Notes: generated by a model not told the origin, from the letters alone. A DNA stretch of 64,000 bases from Sphingopyxis macrogoltabida (GCA_003241685.1 QFPJ01000008.1:44481-108480), one strand, 5' to 3'. Shown: positions 1 to 8,104, counted from the stretch's first letter. A program made the numbers and translations.

Positions 1-38
1 ATCGCCGTCATGTCCGGACGGGCGTAGCGCGGAACCAT
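1..38 (-). CDS. purB: Adenylosuccinate lyase, first 12 codons only (cut by window edge)
   Basis: Only the first 12 codons are inside the window. They read MVPRYARPDMTAI on the minus strand, which is the highly characteristic amino terminus of PurB. PurB catalyses two steps of purine synthesis (SAICAR to AICAR, and adenylosuccinate to AMP). A strong ribosome binding site, AAGGAAGG, lies 7-14 bases upstream of the ATG at 38. The call rests on the start motif and this site, since the rest of the gene is outside the window. Confidence 0.72.
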   Translation of the reverse strand, partial: MVPRYARPDMTA

Positions 39-236
39 TGAATTTCCTTCCTTTTATGTCACGTCGTCGCGGAATCTCGGCGGATGAACGACAGGGCGCC
101 CCGTAGCAGGGGCAAAGCGTTTCGCCAATCGCGGCCCATTGGCAACTATCGCGAAAGCTGGGTGGTTGACCCCATGCATCTTCAGAAAGGCGACCATTCC
201 CCTACGGAGCGTCGCCACCCTAACAGGAGTAGAACT

Positions 237-506
237 GTGCTGAAACAAATGCTTATCATCGGCGCCGCCGCGATTTCCTTTCCGGCCGTTGCCCAGACGA
301 CCGATCCCACCGCGGCCGAACCCGCACCGACGACGCAGCCCGAGCCCGTGACCGAAGAGCAGCCGGCGCCAACAGATACGCCCGCGCCGACCGACGAAAC
401 CGCTCCGACCGACGAAACCGCGCCCACGGACGAGACCGCTCCGACGGACGAAGAAAAGCCGGCCGACGAAACCCCGACGGAAGAGGCAGAGCCCACCCCG
501 GGTTGA
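237..506 (+). CDS. Small secreted Pro/Thr/Glu-rich low-complexity protein
   Basis: This 89-residue protein starts at GTG 237 behind AGGAG. Residues 1-20 form a signal peptide ending in FPAVAQ. The mature part is acidic and disordered, with consecutive APTDET-type hexapeptides at about residues 47-70 and then Glu/Pro-rich sequence. No catalytic domain is visible. The signal peptide is nearly identical to that of the next gene, 42 bases downstream (MLKQ, then IGAAAISFPA, then AQTTDP in both), so the two arose by tandem duplication. This copy lacks the paired EF-hands of its neighbour. It was either lost from a longer ancestor or is a periplasmic spacer-like protein. An earlier in-frame ATG at 84 is unlikely because it has no ribosome binding site and would bury the signal peptide. 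Confidence 0.7.
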   Translation: MLKQMLIIGAAAISFPAVAQTTDPTAAEPAPTTQPEPVTEEQPAPTDTPAPTDETAPTDETAPTDETAPTDEEKPADETPTEEAEPTPG

Positions 507-548
507 TCCGGGAACGCTCTCCCCATCCCCCTGAAAAGGAGTAAGACC

Positions 549-1016
549 ATGTTGAAACAAGCCCTTTTGATTGGCGCCGCCGCGATCAGCTTCCCGGCGC
601 TCGCCCAGACCACCGATCCCATGGCCGATCCGGCCGCGGCTCCCGCTCAGGCCGAGCCGGCGCCCGCCACCGAACCGGTTGCGGAACCGGCGCCCGATAC
701 GGCCGCGCCCGCCCCGGCGGCGCCCGCGGCTGCCGAGCCGGCCCCGGCCAGCAGCGCAGCGGCGACGCCGGTCCAGATCGCGCAGATCGTGGGCCAGGAG
801 TTCAAGACCTATGACGCGGATGCGAACGGCCAGCTCAGCGATGCCGAGTTCGGCAGCTGGATGAAGAAGCTGCGCACCGCGAACGATCCCAGCATCGATC
901 CCGAATCGGAAGATGTGAAGACGTGGATCGGTCAGGCTTTCGCAGCCGCTGACGCCGACAAGTCGGGCGGCGTGAGCCAGGAAGAGCTCACCGGTTTCCT
1001 GTCGCGCGGCGCGTAA
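549..1016 (+). CDS. Secreted EF-hand calcium-binding protein
   Basis: This 155-residue protein begins at an ATG behind AAGGAG. It has a signal peptide (residues 1-20, ending FPALAQ), an Ala/Pro-rich linker to about residue 75, and two EF-hands. The first has the loop DADANGQLSDAEF and the second DADKSGGVSQEEL; both keep the Asp/Asn/Ser ligands at positions 1, 3 and 5 and the final Glu at position 12. A pair of canonical loops suggests real Ca2+ binding in the periplasm. Proteins of this build are common and mostly uncharacterised in sphingomonads. It follows its paralogue by 42 bases, probably as one transcript, and ends before a strong intrinsic terminator. Confidence 0.85.
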   Translation: MLKQALLIGAAAISFPALAQTTDPMADPAAAPAQAEPAPATEPVAEPAPDTAAPAPAAPAAAEPAPASSAAATPVQIAQIVGQEFKTYDADANGQLSDAEFGSWMKKLRTANDPSIDPESEDVKTWIGQAFAAADADKSGGVSQEELTGFLSRGA

Positions 1017-1040
1017 CACCGTCGTTCAGACAGGACAAGG

Positions 1041-1069
1041 CGGCCGCCGGAGCGATCCGGCGGCCGTTT
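1041..1069 (+). terminator. Intrinsic terminator after the EF-hand gene
   Basis: A perfect 11-bp GC-rich stem (1041-1051 with 1056-1066) closes a GCGA loop, a GNRA-class tetraloop, and is followed by TTT. It sits 24 bases after the EF-hand stop codon. Its core CCGGA-GCGA-TCCGG is identical to that of the terminator at 21740. Confidence 0.8.
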
Positions 1070-1097
1070 CATTGCGCGGACATCAGCCACAAATCGT

Positions 1098-1511
1098 TCA
1101 GGCGGCGAGCGGAGGTTGCATCACCGCCTTGATGGTCAGGGTGCGTTCCTGACCGTCGCGGTCGGGCCACAGGATCGACTGGCCCGCGCGCATCCCGATC
1201 AGTCCGGCACCCACCGGCGTCAGGATCGATATGCGGCCGGTCGCGATATCGGCGTCGGAGGGATAGACGAGTTGGACGCTGCGCAAGGTTCCGCTGGCCT
1301 CGTCGATGAAATCGACCTCGCTCATCATGGTCACGACATCGCGGGGCACATGCCGTGCCTTGTGCATGGTGGCGCGGGAAACCTCGCGCAGCAGCAGGGC
1401 GCTGACCTGCGGCATGCGCCGTTCGGCGCCGATCGCCAGGTCGGTCAGGGCGTCGGCTTCGGTATCGATCATATGGATGGGCGGCCGTTTCGAGGCCTTT
1501 TTGCTGGTCAT
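1098..1511 (-). CDS. rnk: Nucleoside diphosphate kinase regulator (GreA/GreB family)
   Basis: This 137-residue protein has an N-terminal helical part and a C-terminal GreA/GreB-type domain (residues about 65-135). Motifs include VDFIDEASGTLRSVQLVYP, SILTPVGAGLIGM and the GQSILW segment typical of Rnk. Rnk binds RNA polymerase, and in Pseudomonas and E. coli it affects nucleoside-diphosphate-kinase levels; it lacks the long coiled-coil finger of GreA. The length matches the family (about 135 aa). The start at 1511 is chosen because a longer upstream reading frame has no family resemblance and the ATG is preceded by GGAAAG. It lies downstream of radC on the same strand, separated by about 226 bases. 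Confidence 0.82.
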   Translation of the reverse strand: MTSKKASKRPPIHMIDTEADALTDLAIGAERRMPQVSALLLREVSRATMHKARHVPRDVVTMMSEVDFIDEASGTLRSVQLVYPSDADIATGRISILTPVGAGLIGMRAGQSILWPDRDGQERTLTIKAVMQPPLAA

Positions 1512-1737
1512 GGGACAGACTTTCCGCAGATGGAGAGGAGGGGGAAGAGACGCCTTTGCGTCCTGTCGCCGGCCGGGCCGGATGCTTTGCCCCGGATCTC
1601 GGGGCATGACGCGCCCAGACCCGGGGCTAGTTGCCCGCGAGAAGCTGACCCCCGTGGAAGCGGAATCGAAGATGGCGACGAACCGTCTGCATGGCGCGAT
1701 GATGCCGCCGGCTTGCCGACAAGTAAAGCATGGGCGG
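1512..1737. other. Intergenic region between radC and rnk
   Basis: No gene is supported here. It contains one GC-rich hairpin at 1588-1606 (7-bp stem TGCCCCG, loop of 5), without a T-tract on either strand. The region probably holds the rnk leader; no convincing promoter was recognised. Confidence 0.4.
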
Positions 1738-2490
1738 TTACAGCAGCCCCGCCGCGCGCAGGCTGCTGTGCCGGCCGCCGCCGATGATGATATGATCATG
1801 GACAGTGATGCCCAGCCGTTTCGCGGCCTCCACCAGATCGCGGGTGATGGCGATGTCCTGGCGGCTGGGTTCGGGGTTTCCGCTCGGGTGATTGTGGACG
1901 ACGATCATCGCGGCGGCACCCAGTTCCAGCGCCCGCTTGATCACTTCCCTTACATAGATGGCGGACTGGTCGATCGATCCTTCGCTGACCAGTTCGTCCC
2001 GGATCAGCATGTTGCGCGAATTGAGGTACAGGACGCGCACCCGCTCGACATCCAGCGGGCCCATGTCAGCGCGCAGCCAGTCGAGCAGCGCGTCCCAGCT
2101 CGCCAGGATGGGGCGGTCGTGAAATTCGGCCTTGAGCATGCGCAGGCCGGCGGCCTGAACGATCTTGATCGCCGCGACAGCCCCGTCGCCCATGCCGGGC
2201 ACGCGGCGCAGCGATTCGGGGTCGGCGCCGAAAAGCTGGGGCAGCGACCCGAATTCGCGCAGCAACGCCTTGGCCAGCGGTTTGGTGTCGCGGCGGGGAA
2301 TGGCGAGCGCCAGCAGATATTCGACCAGTTCGTAATCGGCCATGCCTTCGGTGTCGCCGCCGAGCAGCCGCGCGCGCAACCGCGCGCGGTGGCCCGCGTG
2401 GTCGGGAAGAGGATCGGGAAGGGCACGGGTCGCATCGGCCATGACAACCGAATAACCGCCTTGTCCGGCGCACTCAACGGTCATAGACAT
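1738..2490 (-). CDS. radC: RadC family JAB/MPN-domain protein
   Basis: This protein of about 250 residues is intact. Residues about 25-105 form the helix-hairpin-helix-like N-terminal domain (DYELVEYLLALAIPRRDTKPLA, then VPGMGDGAVAAI). Residues about 125-250 form the JAB/MPN metalloprotease-like domain with the signature HNHPSGNPEPSRQD, which carries the two His and the Asp ligands. RadC was named for DNA repair, but its biochemical role remains uncertain. The start at 2490 was preferred because AGGA lies 5 bases upstream; an internal ATG at 2442, giving 234 aa, is also plausible. It is divergent from ydbH. Confidence 0.88.
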   Translation of the reverse strand: MSMTVECAGQGGYSVVMADATRALPDPLPDHAGHRARLRARLLGGDTEGMADYELVEYLLALAIPRRDTKPLAKALLREFGSLPQLFGADPESLRRVPGMGDGAVAAIKIVQAAGLRMLKAEFHDRPILASWDALLDWLRADMGPLDVERVRVLYLNSRNMLIRDELVSEGSIDQSAIYVREVIKRALELGAAAMIVVHNHPSGNPEPSRQDIAITRDLVEAAKRLGITVHDHIIIGGGRHSSLRAAGLL

Positions 2491-2599
2491 GGGCATCCTA
2501 TGGCATCCTTCCGTCCCATGCAGCGAATGGCGGTCGACCGCGTGACCGGCTGCAACCGGGACCATGACCGCGGCTGCGGTCAGATGAAACCTGATCGCC

Positions 2600-5500
2600 G
2601 TGACTGAGGATGACGACAGCCCGCCGCCGCCGCGTCGGCGCCGACGCGCGAGGCGGCTGCTCCTTGCCGGCGGCGTGCTCGCCCTGATCGTCGGCGGATT
2701 GTGGACCGCGCGGCTGCCGATCGCCGACAGTTTCATCGCCGACCAGTTCGAACGGCGCGGCGTGCCCGCATCCTATCGCATCGAGCGGATCGGCCTTAAT
2801 GTTCAGCGGCTTACCGATATCCGCATCGGCGATCCCGATCGTCCCGACCTGACGGCGCGGGTGCTGGAGGTGACGATCGGCTATGGACTGACCGGGCCCT
2901 ATGTAGCGCGGATACGCGGGCAGGGCGTTCGGCTGTACGGCCGCTTCGCCGACGGGCGACTATCGCTGGGGGCGCTCGACAAATTCCGCGACCCCACGAA
3001 CACCGACCCTTTCGCGTTGCCCGACATCGCCGTCGTGCTCGACGATGCGCGGGCACGGGTCGATACGCCGTGGGGGCCGATGGGCGCGGCGCTGAACGGC
3101 CGCGGCAATCTGCGCACCGATTTCGACGGCCGGCTGGCGCTGGTCGCGCGCGCGATCGATGTCGCCGGATGCCGGGCGGACGGCGCGACCTTTTACGGCA
3201 AGCTGGGCGTGCGCGACGTGAAGCCGCGGTTGCAGGGACCGCTTCGCGCCCGGTCGCTGGCGTGCGGCGGTGCCGGCGTCCGCCTGTCGTCGCCGCAGAT
3301 CGCGATCGATGCGGCGCTGTCGGAGGATCTCCAGAACTGGAACGGCAAGGCCAGCGCGCGCGTCGCGGGCCTGACCGCCGCCGGCGTTCGCGCCGAAACG
3401 CTCGGCATCTTCAGCGATTTCAGCGGATCGGCCGCGAAGACCGCCTTTGGCGTCACCATGGACGTGGCGCGGCTGGGCGCGGGCGACATGCGGGCGGAAC
3501 GCGTAAAGCTGACCGGCAAGGGGCATTTCGGGCAGGCGGCACCGGCCTTTGACGGGCGAATCGCCTTCGACAGCGCCAGTGCGGGCGCCGATCTGCGTCG
3601 CCGCGTTGCCCGGAGTGCCGCCGCGCTGACGGGCACGCCGATCGGCCCCCTTGCGACCAGGGCGGCGGGCGGCGCGGCGCGCGCGCTGGCGGCCCTCAGC
3701 GGCGGCGGCGATCTCGTGCTGGCGGGTGCGGGCAAGACCGCGCGGCTCGACATCGTGGCGGCCCAGCTTTCGAGCGGCAGCGGCGCGCGCTTCACGGGGG
3801 ATGCGGACAGCCGCATTTCCTATCTTTTCGGGATGGCGCGTCCCGCCGTCATCGCGTCCGGCACCTGGCGCTTCGGCGGCGGCGACCTGCCTGCGGGGTC
3901 GATCGCGCTCGACCGGCGCGGCGACGGCAGCGTGTCCGGCCTGGCGCAGTTCGAACCCTATGCCGCGGCGGACGCCCGCCTGGTGCTGCGGCCGATCCGC
4001 TTTTCGAATGCCGCCGGCGGAGCGCTGCGATTCGCGACGGCGGCCGAGCTTTCCGGCCCGCTCGCGGGTGGGCGGATCGAACGACTGGCGTTTCCGCTCG
4101 CCGGAACCCTCTCGCCGCGCGGCGATCTTTCGCTGGACGGCGGATGCAGCCGTGTTTCGGCCGCGCTGGTCGCGGTCGGCGGCTTTCGGCTCGCGAACAA
4201 TGCCGTCGCGCTGTGCAGCCGGCCGGGCGCGCCGCTGCTGGCGGCGGGTGCCGGGGGATTGCGCGGCGCGGTGCGGATCCCCGGCATCGCGCTGCGCGGA
4301 TCGAGCGGGACGTCGCCCTTCGCCTTCGATGCCCGCGGTGCGGCGATCGACTTCGCCGGGATGCGCTGGTCGCTGGCGGGCGCCGATGTCCGCCTGGGCG
4401 ACGGCGAGGACGCGACCCGCTTTGCCGCCGATCGCATCGTCGGCGCTGCCACCGCGACCGACATGGCGGGGCAAATTGCGGGAGCAAAGGGCCAGATCGG
4501 CGCGGTGCCGCTGCGGATGAGCGACATCGCCGGCGACTGGCGCTTGAGCGGCGGTATCCTTTCGCTGGACGGCGGTCTGCTACTTACCGATGCCGATCCC
4601 GACCCGCGCTTCGCCCCCCTTGTCAGCGACGATGCCACGCTGCGTTTCGCAAATGGCGTCATCGATGCAAGCGCCGGCTTCAACGAACCGGAAAGCGGGG
4701 TGAAAATCCTCGACACCGTCATCCGCCACCAACTCGCCACGACCACCGGGTCCGCCGACCTGATCGTCAAGGAACTGCGCTTTGACGAGCGGTTCCAGCC
4801 CGATCAGCTCACACGCCTCGCCCGCGGCGTGATCGCCAATGTCGACGGGTCGGTCGTCGGCGACGGCCGCATCGAATGGACCGCCGACGGCGTCAAGAGT
4901 CGCGGCACGTTCGCGACGGCGAATAGCAATCTGGCGGCGGCGTTCGGCCCCGTCACCGGCGCGACGGCAACGATCAGCTTCGACGATCTGCTGGGCCTGC
5001 ACACCGTGCCGCGCCAGACGGTTCGGCTGGCCGAGGTCAATCCCGGCATTCCGGTTATCGACGGCGAGATCGAATATCAGCTGCTGGGCGACAACCGCGT
5101 TCGCATCCAGGGCGGAAGCTGGCCTTTCGCGGGCGGCGAGCTGGTCCTGCACCCGACCACGCTGAACTTCAACGCGACCGAACCGCGCCGGCTGACCTTC
5201 GATATCGTCGGGGTCGAGGCGGCGGTGTTCCTGCAGAATTTCGGCTTCGACAATATCAACGCGACCGGCAAATTCGACGGAACGCTGCCGGTCGAATTCG
5301 ACGGGCTGGGCGGGCGCATCGTCAATGGCCGCATCGATTCGCGCGATGGCGGCGGCACGCTCGCCTATGTCGGCGAATTGTCGAACCATAATCTGGGCGT
5401 CATCGCCAATTTCGCTTTCGGCGCGTTGCGATCGCTGAAATATGACGATCTGGCGATCATCCTGAACGGCAATCTCGACGGCGAAATGGTAACGGACATT

Positions 5501-5761
5501 CGGTTCGGCGGCGTCGGGCAGGGGGAGGGGGCGACGCGCAATTTCCTGACCAATCAGGTCGCGAAGCTGCCGCTGGTGTTCAACGTCAAGATCAAAGCCC
5601 CCTTTCGCCAGCTGATCACTTCGGCCAAGGGATTTTACGATCCGTCGATCCTGATCGAACAGAATCTGCCGCTGTTGCTGCAAGTGCAGGAACAGGCGGC
5701 AACGGGGCAGCCGGGCGCCGCGACGCCCGTTCAGCCTCCAGAAAGCGAGTCTGTGCAATGA
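2600..5761 (+). CDS. ydbH: YdbH-family AsmA-like intermembrane phospholipid transport protein
   Basis: This 1053-residue protein starts at GTG. A basic N-terminus precedes one transmembrane anchor (about residues 18-38). A very long periplasmic region rich in beta-strand repeats follows, with a conserved C-terminal part where VDGSVVGDGRIEW, GGELVLHPTTL, NINATGKFDGTLPV and GELSNHNLG are typical of YdbH. In E. coli, YdbH (an AsmA-like protein related to TamB and YhdP) bridges the inner and outer membrane with the lipoprotein YnbE and moves phospholipids. The same gene order occurs here: its stop codon overlaps the ynbE start (ATGA) and ydbL follows. It is longer than E. coli YdbH (about 880 aa), suggesting a longer bridge. 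There is no clear ribosome binding site, so the exact start is uncertain. Confidence 0.88.
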   Translation: MTEDDDSPPPPRRRRRARRLLLAGGVLALIVGGLWTARLPIADSFIADQFERRGVPASYRIERIGLNVQRLTDIRIGDPDRPDLTARVLEVTIGYGLTGPYVARIRGQGVRLYGRFADGRLSLGALDKFRDPTNTDPFALPDIAVVLDDARARVDTPWGPMGAALNGRGNLRTDFDGRLALVARAIDVAGCRADGATFYGKLGVRDVKPRLQGPLRARSLACGGAGVRLSSPQIAIDAALSEDLQNWNGKASARVAGLTAAGVRAETLGIFSDFSGSAAKTAFGVTMDVARLGAGDMRAERVKLTGKGHFGQAAPAFDGRIAFDSASAGADLRRRVARSAAALTGTPIGPLATRAAGGAARALAALSGGGDLVLAGAGKTARLDIVAAQLSSGSGARFTGDADSRISYLFGMARPAVIASGTWRFGGGDLPAGSIALDRRGDGSVSGLAQFEPYAAADARLVLRPIRFSNAAGGALRFATAAELSGPLAGGRIERLAFPLAGTLSPRGDLSLDGGCSRVSAALVAVGGFRLANNAVALCSRPGAPLLAAGAGGLRGAVRIPGIALRGSSGTSPFAFDARGAAIDFAGMRWSLAGADVRLGDGEDATRFAADRIVGAATATDMAGQIAGAKGQIGAVPLRMSDIAGDWRLSGGILSLDGGLLLTDADPDPRFAPLVSDDATLRFANGVIDASAGFNEPESGVKILDTVIRHQLATTTGSADLIVKELRFDERFQPDQLTRLARGVIANVDGSVVGDGRIEWTADGVKSRGTFATANSNLAAAFGPVTGATATISFDDLLGLHTVPRQTVRLAEVNPGIPVIDGEIEYQLLGDNRVRIQGGSWPFAGGELVLHPTTLNFNATEPRRLTFDIVGVEAAVFLQNFGFDNINATGKFDGTLPVEFDGLGGRIVNGRIDSRDGGGTLAYVGELSNHNLGVIANFAFGALRSLKYDDLAIILNGNLDGEMVTDIRFGGVGQGEGATRNFLTNQVAKLPLVFNVKIKAPFRQLITSAKGFYDPSILIEQNLPLLLQVQEQAATGQPGAATPVQPPESESVQ

Positions 5762-5973
5762 CGATGAACAAGACGATAGCGCGGAGGCTGACCATCGGTG
5801 GATTCCGTCTGGTATTGGCGATCGGCACGGCGGCCTTGGCCGGCTGCGTCCAGATCGATACGCCCGACAAGCCCATCGAAATCAATCTGAACATCAACAT
5901 CCGTCAGGAAGTGGTGTACAGGCTGGACGGCGATGCCAAGAAGCTGATCGAACAGAATAGCTCGATATTCTGA
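5758..5973 (+). CDS. ynbE: YnbE-family outer-membrane lipoprotein
   Basis: This 71-residue protein has a lipoprotein signal with lipobox LAGC (Cys at residue 30). A short mature part follows, containing PIEINLNINIRQEVVYRL and ending in a helix. In E. coli, YnbE is an outer-membrane lipoprotein whose beta-strand augments the C-terminal end of YdbH to complete the intermembrane bridge. Length, lipobox and the NLNINI strand all fit. The start overlaps the ydbH stop by 4 bases, implying translational coupling; an ATG two codons later is an alternative start. Confidence 0.87.
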   Translation: MTMNKTIARRLTIGGFRLVLAIGTAALAGCVQIDTPDKPIEINLNINIRQEVVYRLDGDAKKLIEQNSSIF

Positions 5974-5979
5974 CAGGGA

Positions 5980-6387
5980 ATGAAAATGATGCGAATGACA
6001 AAATGGAAACCGGCAGCATGGGCAATGGGTGCGATCGCGGCCGCCGCGGCCGTGGCGATCGCCGTGCCGTCCGCGATGGCGCAGCGCGATCCCGCCTATG
6101 AGGCGGCGCGGTCCGCGGGGCAGATCGGAGAACAGCCCGATGGTTATCTGGGCTTTGTGACGTCGCCGACGCCGGCCGTCCGCGACATCGTCAACGACAT
6201 CAATATCAAGCGCAAGGCCGCCTATACCAGCGGCGCGCCGCAGGGCAGCACGGTCGAGCAATTCGCCTTCGTCACCGGGTGCAACCTGATCGCGAAGACC
6301 AAGCCGGGCGAAAAATACAAGGCGCCCGACGGCCGCTGGCTGACCCGCGAAGGCGGGGCGCCCGAACGCGATTCCCGCTGTCCCTGA
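5980..6387 (+). CDS. ydbL: YdbL-family periplasmic protein (DUF1318)
   Basis: This 135-residue protein has an N-terminal signal peptide (cleavage near AMAQ, residue about 35). It has the DUF1318 features AARSAGQIGEQPDGYLGFV, a DIVNDINIKRKAAY segment and a C-terminal PDGRWLTREGG. In E. coli, YdbL is thought to act as a chaperone-like factor that keeps YdbH and YnbE from over-assembling. It is the third gene of the operon, 6 bases after ynbE, and is followed by a strong terminator. Of several close ATG codons at the start, the second or third may be the real one because AGGGA is only 2 bases from the first. Confidence 0.87.
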   Translation: MKMMRMTKWKPAAWAMGAIAAAAAVAIAVPSAMAQRDPAYEAARSAGQIGEQPDGYLGFVTSPTPAVRDIVNDINIKRKAAYTSGAPQGSTVEQFAFVTGCNLIAKTKPGEKYKAPDGRWLTREGGAPERDSRCP

Positions 6388-6431
6388 CCGGACCGCGGCT
6401 CGACAGGAACAAGGGCGCCCGCGGGCGTCAT

Positions 6432-6465
6432 ATGCCGCCGCGCCCCTAAACGCGGCGGCATTTTT
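6432..6465 (+). terminator. Intrinsic terminator after ydbL
   Basis: A perfect 11-bp stem, ATGCCGCCGCG (6432-6442) with CGCGGCGGCAT (6451-6461), an 8-base loop and five Ts (6461-6465). It ends the ydbH-ynbE-ydbL transcript. Confidence 0.9.
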
Positions 6466-6536
6466 GTCTTTATCGCTTCCATCCGCGCCTTTTCCGGCGG
6501 ATTTCCGGTTGGGCGGGCCGCGTTGACGCGCGGGCA

Positions 6537-6565
6537 TTGACTTAATGGGGCGGCGTTCCTAAACG
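6537..6565 (+). promoter_or_regulatory. Candidate promoter of the F0 ATP synthase operon
   Basis: TTGACT (6537-6542) matches a sigma-70 -35 box. At a 17-base spacing lies TAAACG (6560-6565), a weak -10. It falls between the ydbL terminator and the leader hairpins that precede atpI. The weak -10 keeps confidence low. Confidence 0.35.
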
Positions 6566-6584
6566 GGCCGCGCCTTAGGGGTCC

Positions 6585-6637
6585 CCCGAATTTTCGGGTC
6601 TTTTTTCGCAGGCGAAATCGGAAGATTTCCGGTTTCG
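6585..6637 (+). promoter_or_regulatory. Two-hairpin leader upstream of atpI (possible attenuator)
   Basis: The first hairpin, 6585-6598 (CCCGA with TCGGG), is followed by TC and then six Ts (6601-6606), which is the form of a short intrinsic terminator. Seven bases later a 9-bp hairpin (6613-6621 with 6629-6637, one G-U pair) ends just 4 bases before the AGGAGG that serves atpI. The combination resembles an attenuated, ribosome-site-proximal leader. Whether it regulates F0 expression is inference. Confidence 0.45.
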
Positions 6638-6658
6638 TTTCAGGAGGATGGCGAAGGA

Positions 6659-6979
6659 ATGACGGGGAACGGCAGCGATCCGGAACTTGGCTCGGAGGAT
6701 TCGCGTCTGGTCTCGCTCGAAGAGCGATTGGACCGGGCCGAAGCCGCAGAAGCCAAACGGACCGCGGTGAACGCCGGACCGGAATCCGACGCCAATTATC
6801 GGCTCGGCAACCGCGTTCTGGCCGAACTGCTGGGCGGATTGATCGGTGGAGCCTTGTTCGGCTGGCTGATCGATCGCTTCGCCGGGACCGCGCCCTGGGG
6901 CTTGTTGGGGATGTTGTTCTTGGGGATCATCGTGGCCTTTCGGAACATCATTCGCCTGTCAAAGACGCCCCGCAAATAG
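6659..6979 (+). CDS. atpI: F0F1 ATP synthase assembly protein AtpI/AtpZ
   Basis: This 106-residue protein has a hydrophilic, charged N-terminal half and two transmembrane helices (about residues 58-78 and 82-98) with the AtpI/AtpZ pattern GGLIGGALFGWLIDRFAG and FLGIIVAFRNIIR. AtpI assists assembly of the c-ring and Mg2+ handling. It is the first gene of the F0 operon. AGGAGG lies 11 bases upstream of the ATG; a 4-codon reading frame (6648-6662) lies between the two and its TGA overlaps the AtpI start. Confidence 0.87.
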   Translation: MTGNGSDPELGSEDSRLVSLEERLDRAEAAEAKRTAVNAGPESDANYRLGNRVLAELLGGLIGGALFGWLIDRFAGTAPWGLLGMLFLGIIVAFRNIIRLSKTPRK

Positions 6980-7047
6980 CGGAGCGTGAAGGAAATTCTC
7001 TGCGGGGCGGCGCGTTGAGCCACCCCGCGATGCGCGTGGAGTGAAGA

Positions 7048-7833
7048 GTGGCGGCGGAATCCGGCAAGATCGACCCGATGCACCAGTTCGAGGTGCTGCC
7101 CATGGGCGGCGGCTTCAATCTGGGCGGGCAGGAAATCCTGTTCACCAACAGCGCGCTGTGGATGATCGTCGCGGCGATCGCGCTCGGCCTCTTCATGTGG
7201 GGCGGGATGAAGCGCGAACTGATCCCCGGCCGCTGGCAGGCCGCGGTCGAAGGCTTCACCGGCTTCATTTCCAGCATGATGACGCAGAATATCGGCAGCG
7301 AAGGGCGCAAATATACACCCTATGTCTTTTCGCTGTTCATGTTCATCCTGTTCTGCAACCTGATCGGCATGCTGCCGCTGGGCGTGCTGGGCCTGCATCC
7401 CTTCACCGTCACCAGCCATATCGCGATCACCGGCGTTCTGGCGCTGATCAGCTTCGCGATCGTCCTTGTCGTCGGTTTCTGGCGCCATGGGCTGCACTTT
7501 TTCTCGCTGTTCGTGCCGCACGGTACGCCGCTGCCGATGATTCCGATCATCGCGCCGATCGAGTTCGTGTCGTTCATGGTGCGCCCGTTCAGCCTGGGCC
7601 TGCGGCTTTTCGTCGCGATGACGGCCGGCCACGTGCTGCTGAAGGTCCTGTCGGGCTTCGTCATCAACGGTTTCAATGCCGAAACGCTGTGGCTCGGTTC
7701 GATCGTGTCGGTGCTCAGCTTCATCCTGATGATCGGGATCAGCGCGCTCGAGCTGCTGGTCGCCGGCATCCAGGCCTATGTTTTCGCCCTGTTGACCTCG
7801 CTGTACATCAACGACGCGGTCAACCTTCACTAA
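7048..7833 (+). CDS. atpB: ATP synthase F0 subunit a
   Basis: This 261-residue protein starts at GTG. Multiple transmembrane helices match subunit a, the stator half-channel for protons. The essential arginine lies in PFSLGLRLFVAMTAGH in the fourth long helix, and C-terminal ELLVAGIQAYVFALLTSLYI completes the proton path. An N-terminal HQFEVLPM motif is typical of alphaproteobacterial AtpB. It lies 68 bases after atpI and 43 bases before atpE. Confidence 0.96.
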   Translation: MAAESGKIDPMHQFEVLPMGGGFNLGGQEILFTNSALWMIVAAIALGLFMWGGMKRELIPGRWQAAVEGFTGFISSMMTQNIGSEGRKYTPYVFSLFMFILFCNLIGMLPLGVLGLHPFTVTSHIAITGVLALISFAIVLVVGFWRHGLHFFSLFVPHGTPLPMIPIIAPIEFVSFMVRPFSLGLRLFVAMTAGHVLLKVLSGFVINGFNAETLWLGSIVSVLSFILMIGISALELLVAGIQAYVFALLTSLYINDAVNLH

Positions 7834-7876
7834 AGTTCCGTTTATTTTCAAACGATAATACCAAGGAGTTATTACA

Positions 7877-8104
7877 ATGGACGCAGAAGCAGCAAAGCTG
7901 ATCGGTGCCGGTCTCGCCGCGATTGGCGCCGGCATGGCCGCCATCGGCGTGGGCAACGTCTTCGGCAGCTTCCTCGAAAGCGCGCTTCGCAACCCGGCTG
8001 CTGCCGACGGCCAGCAGGGCCGCCTGTTCATCGGCTTCGCCGCTGCCGAACTTCTCGGCCTGCTGGCGTTCGTCGTTGCGATGATCCTGCTCTTCGTCGT
8101 CTGA
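7877..8104 (+). CDS. atpE: ATP synthase F0 subunit c
   Basis: This 75-residue hairpin protein has two transmembrane helices joined by the polar loop ALRNPAA. The proton-binding carboxylate is Glu58 in GFAAAELLGLL. The glycine-rich first helix (GAGLAAIGAGMAAIGVG) matches the GxGxG packing of c-rings. The start is preceded by AAGGAG. Absence of the Na+-site pattern around Glu58 points to H+ coupling. Confidence 0.97.
   Translation: MDAEAAKLIGAGLAAIGAGMAAIGVGNVFGSFLESALRNPAAADGQQGRLFIGFAAAELLGLLAFVVAMILLFVV

Noticed and set aside
54..1019. A 321-codon minus-strand frame rich in Arg/Gly across the two secreted-protein genes
   Set aside because: Repetitive composition comes from the antisense of Pro/Thr-rich codons; the plus-strand genes have signal peptides and EF-hands.
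1588..1606. Hairpin TGCCCCG-N5-CGGGGCA as a terminator for radC
   Set aside because: There is no T-tract on the minus strand, so it is unlikely to be intrinsic.
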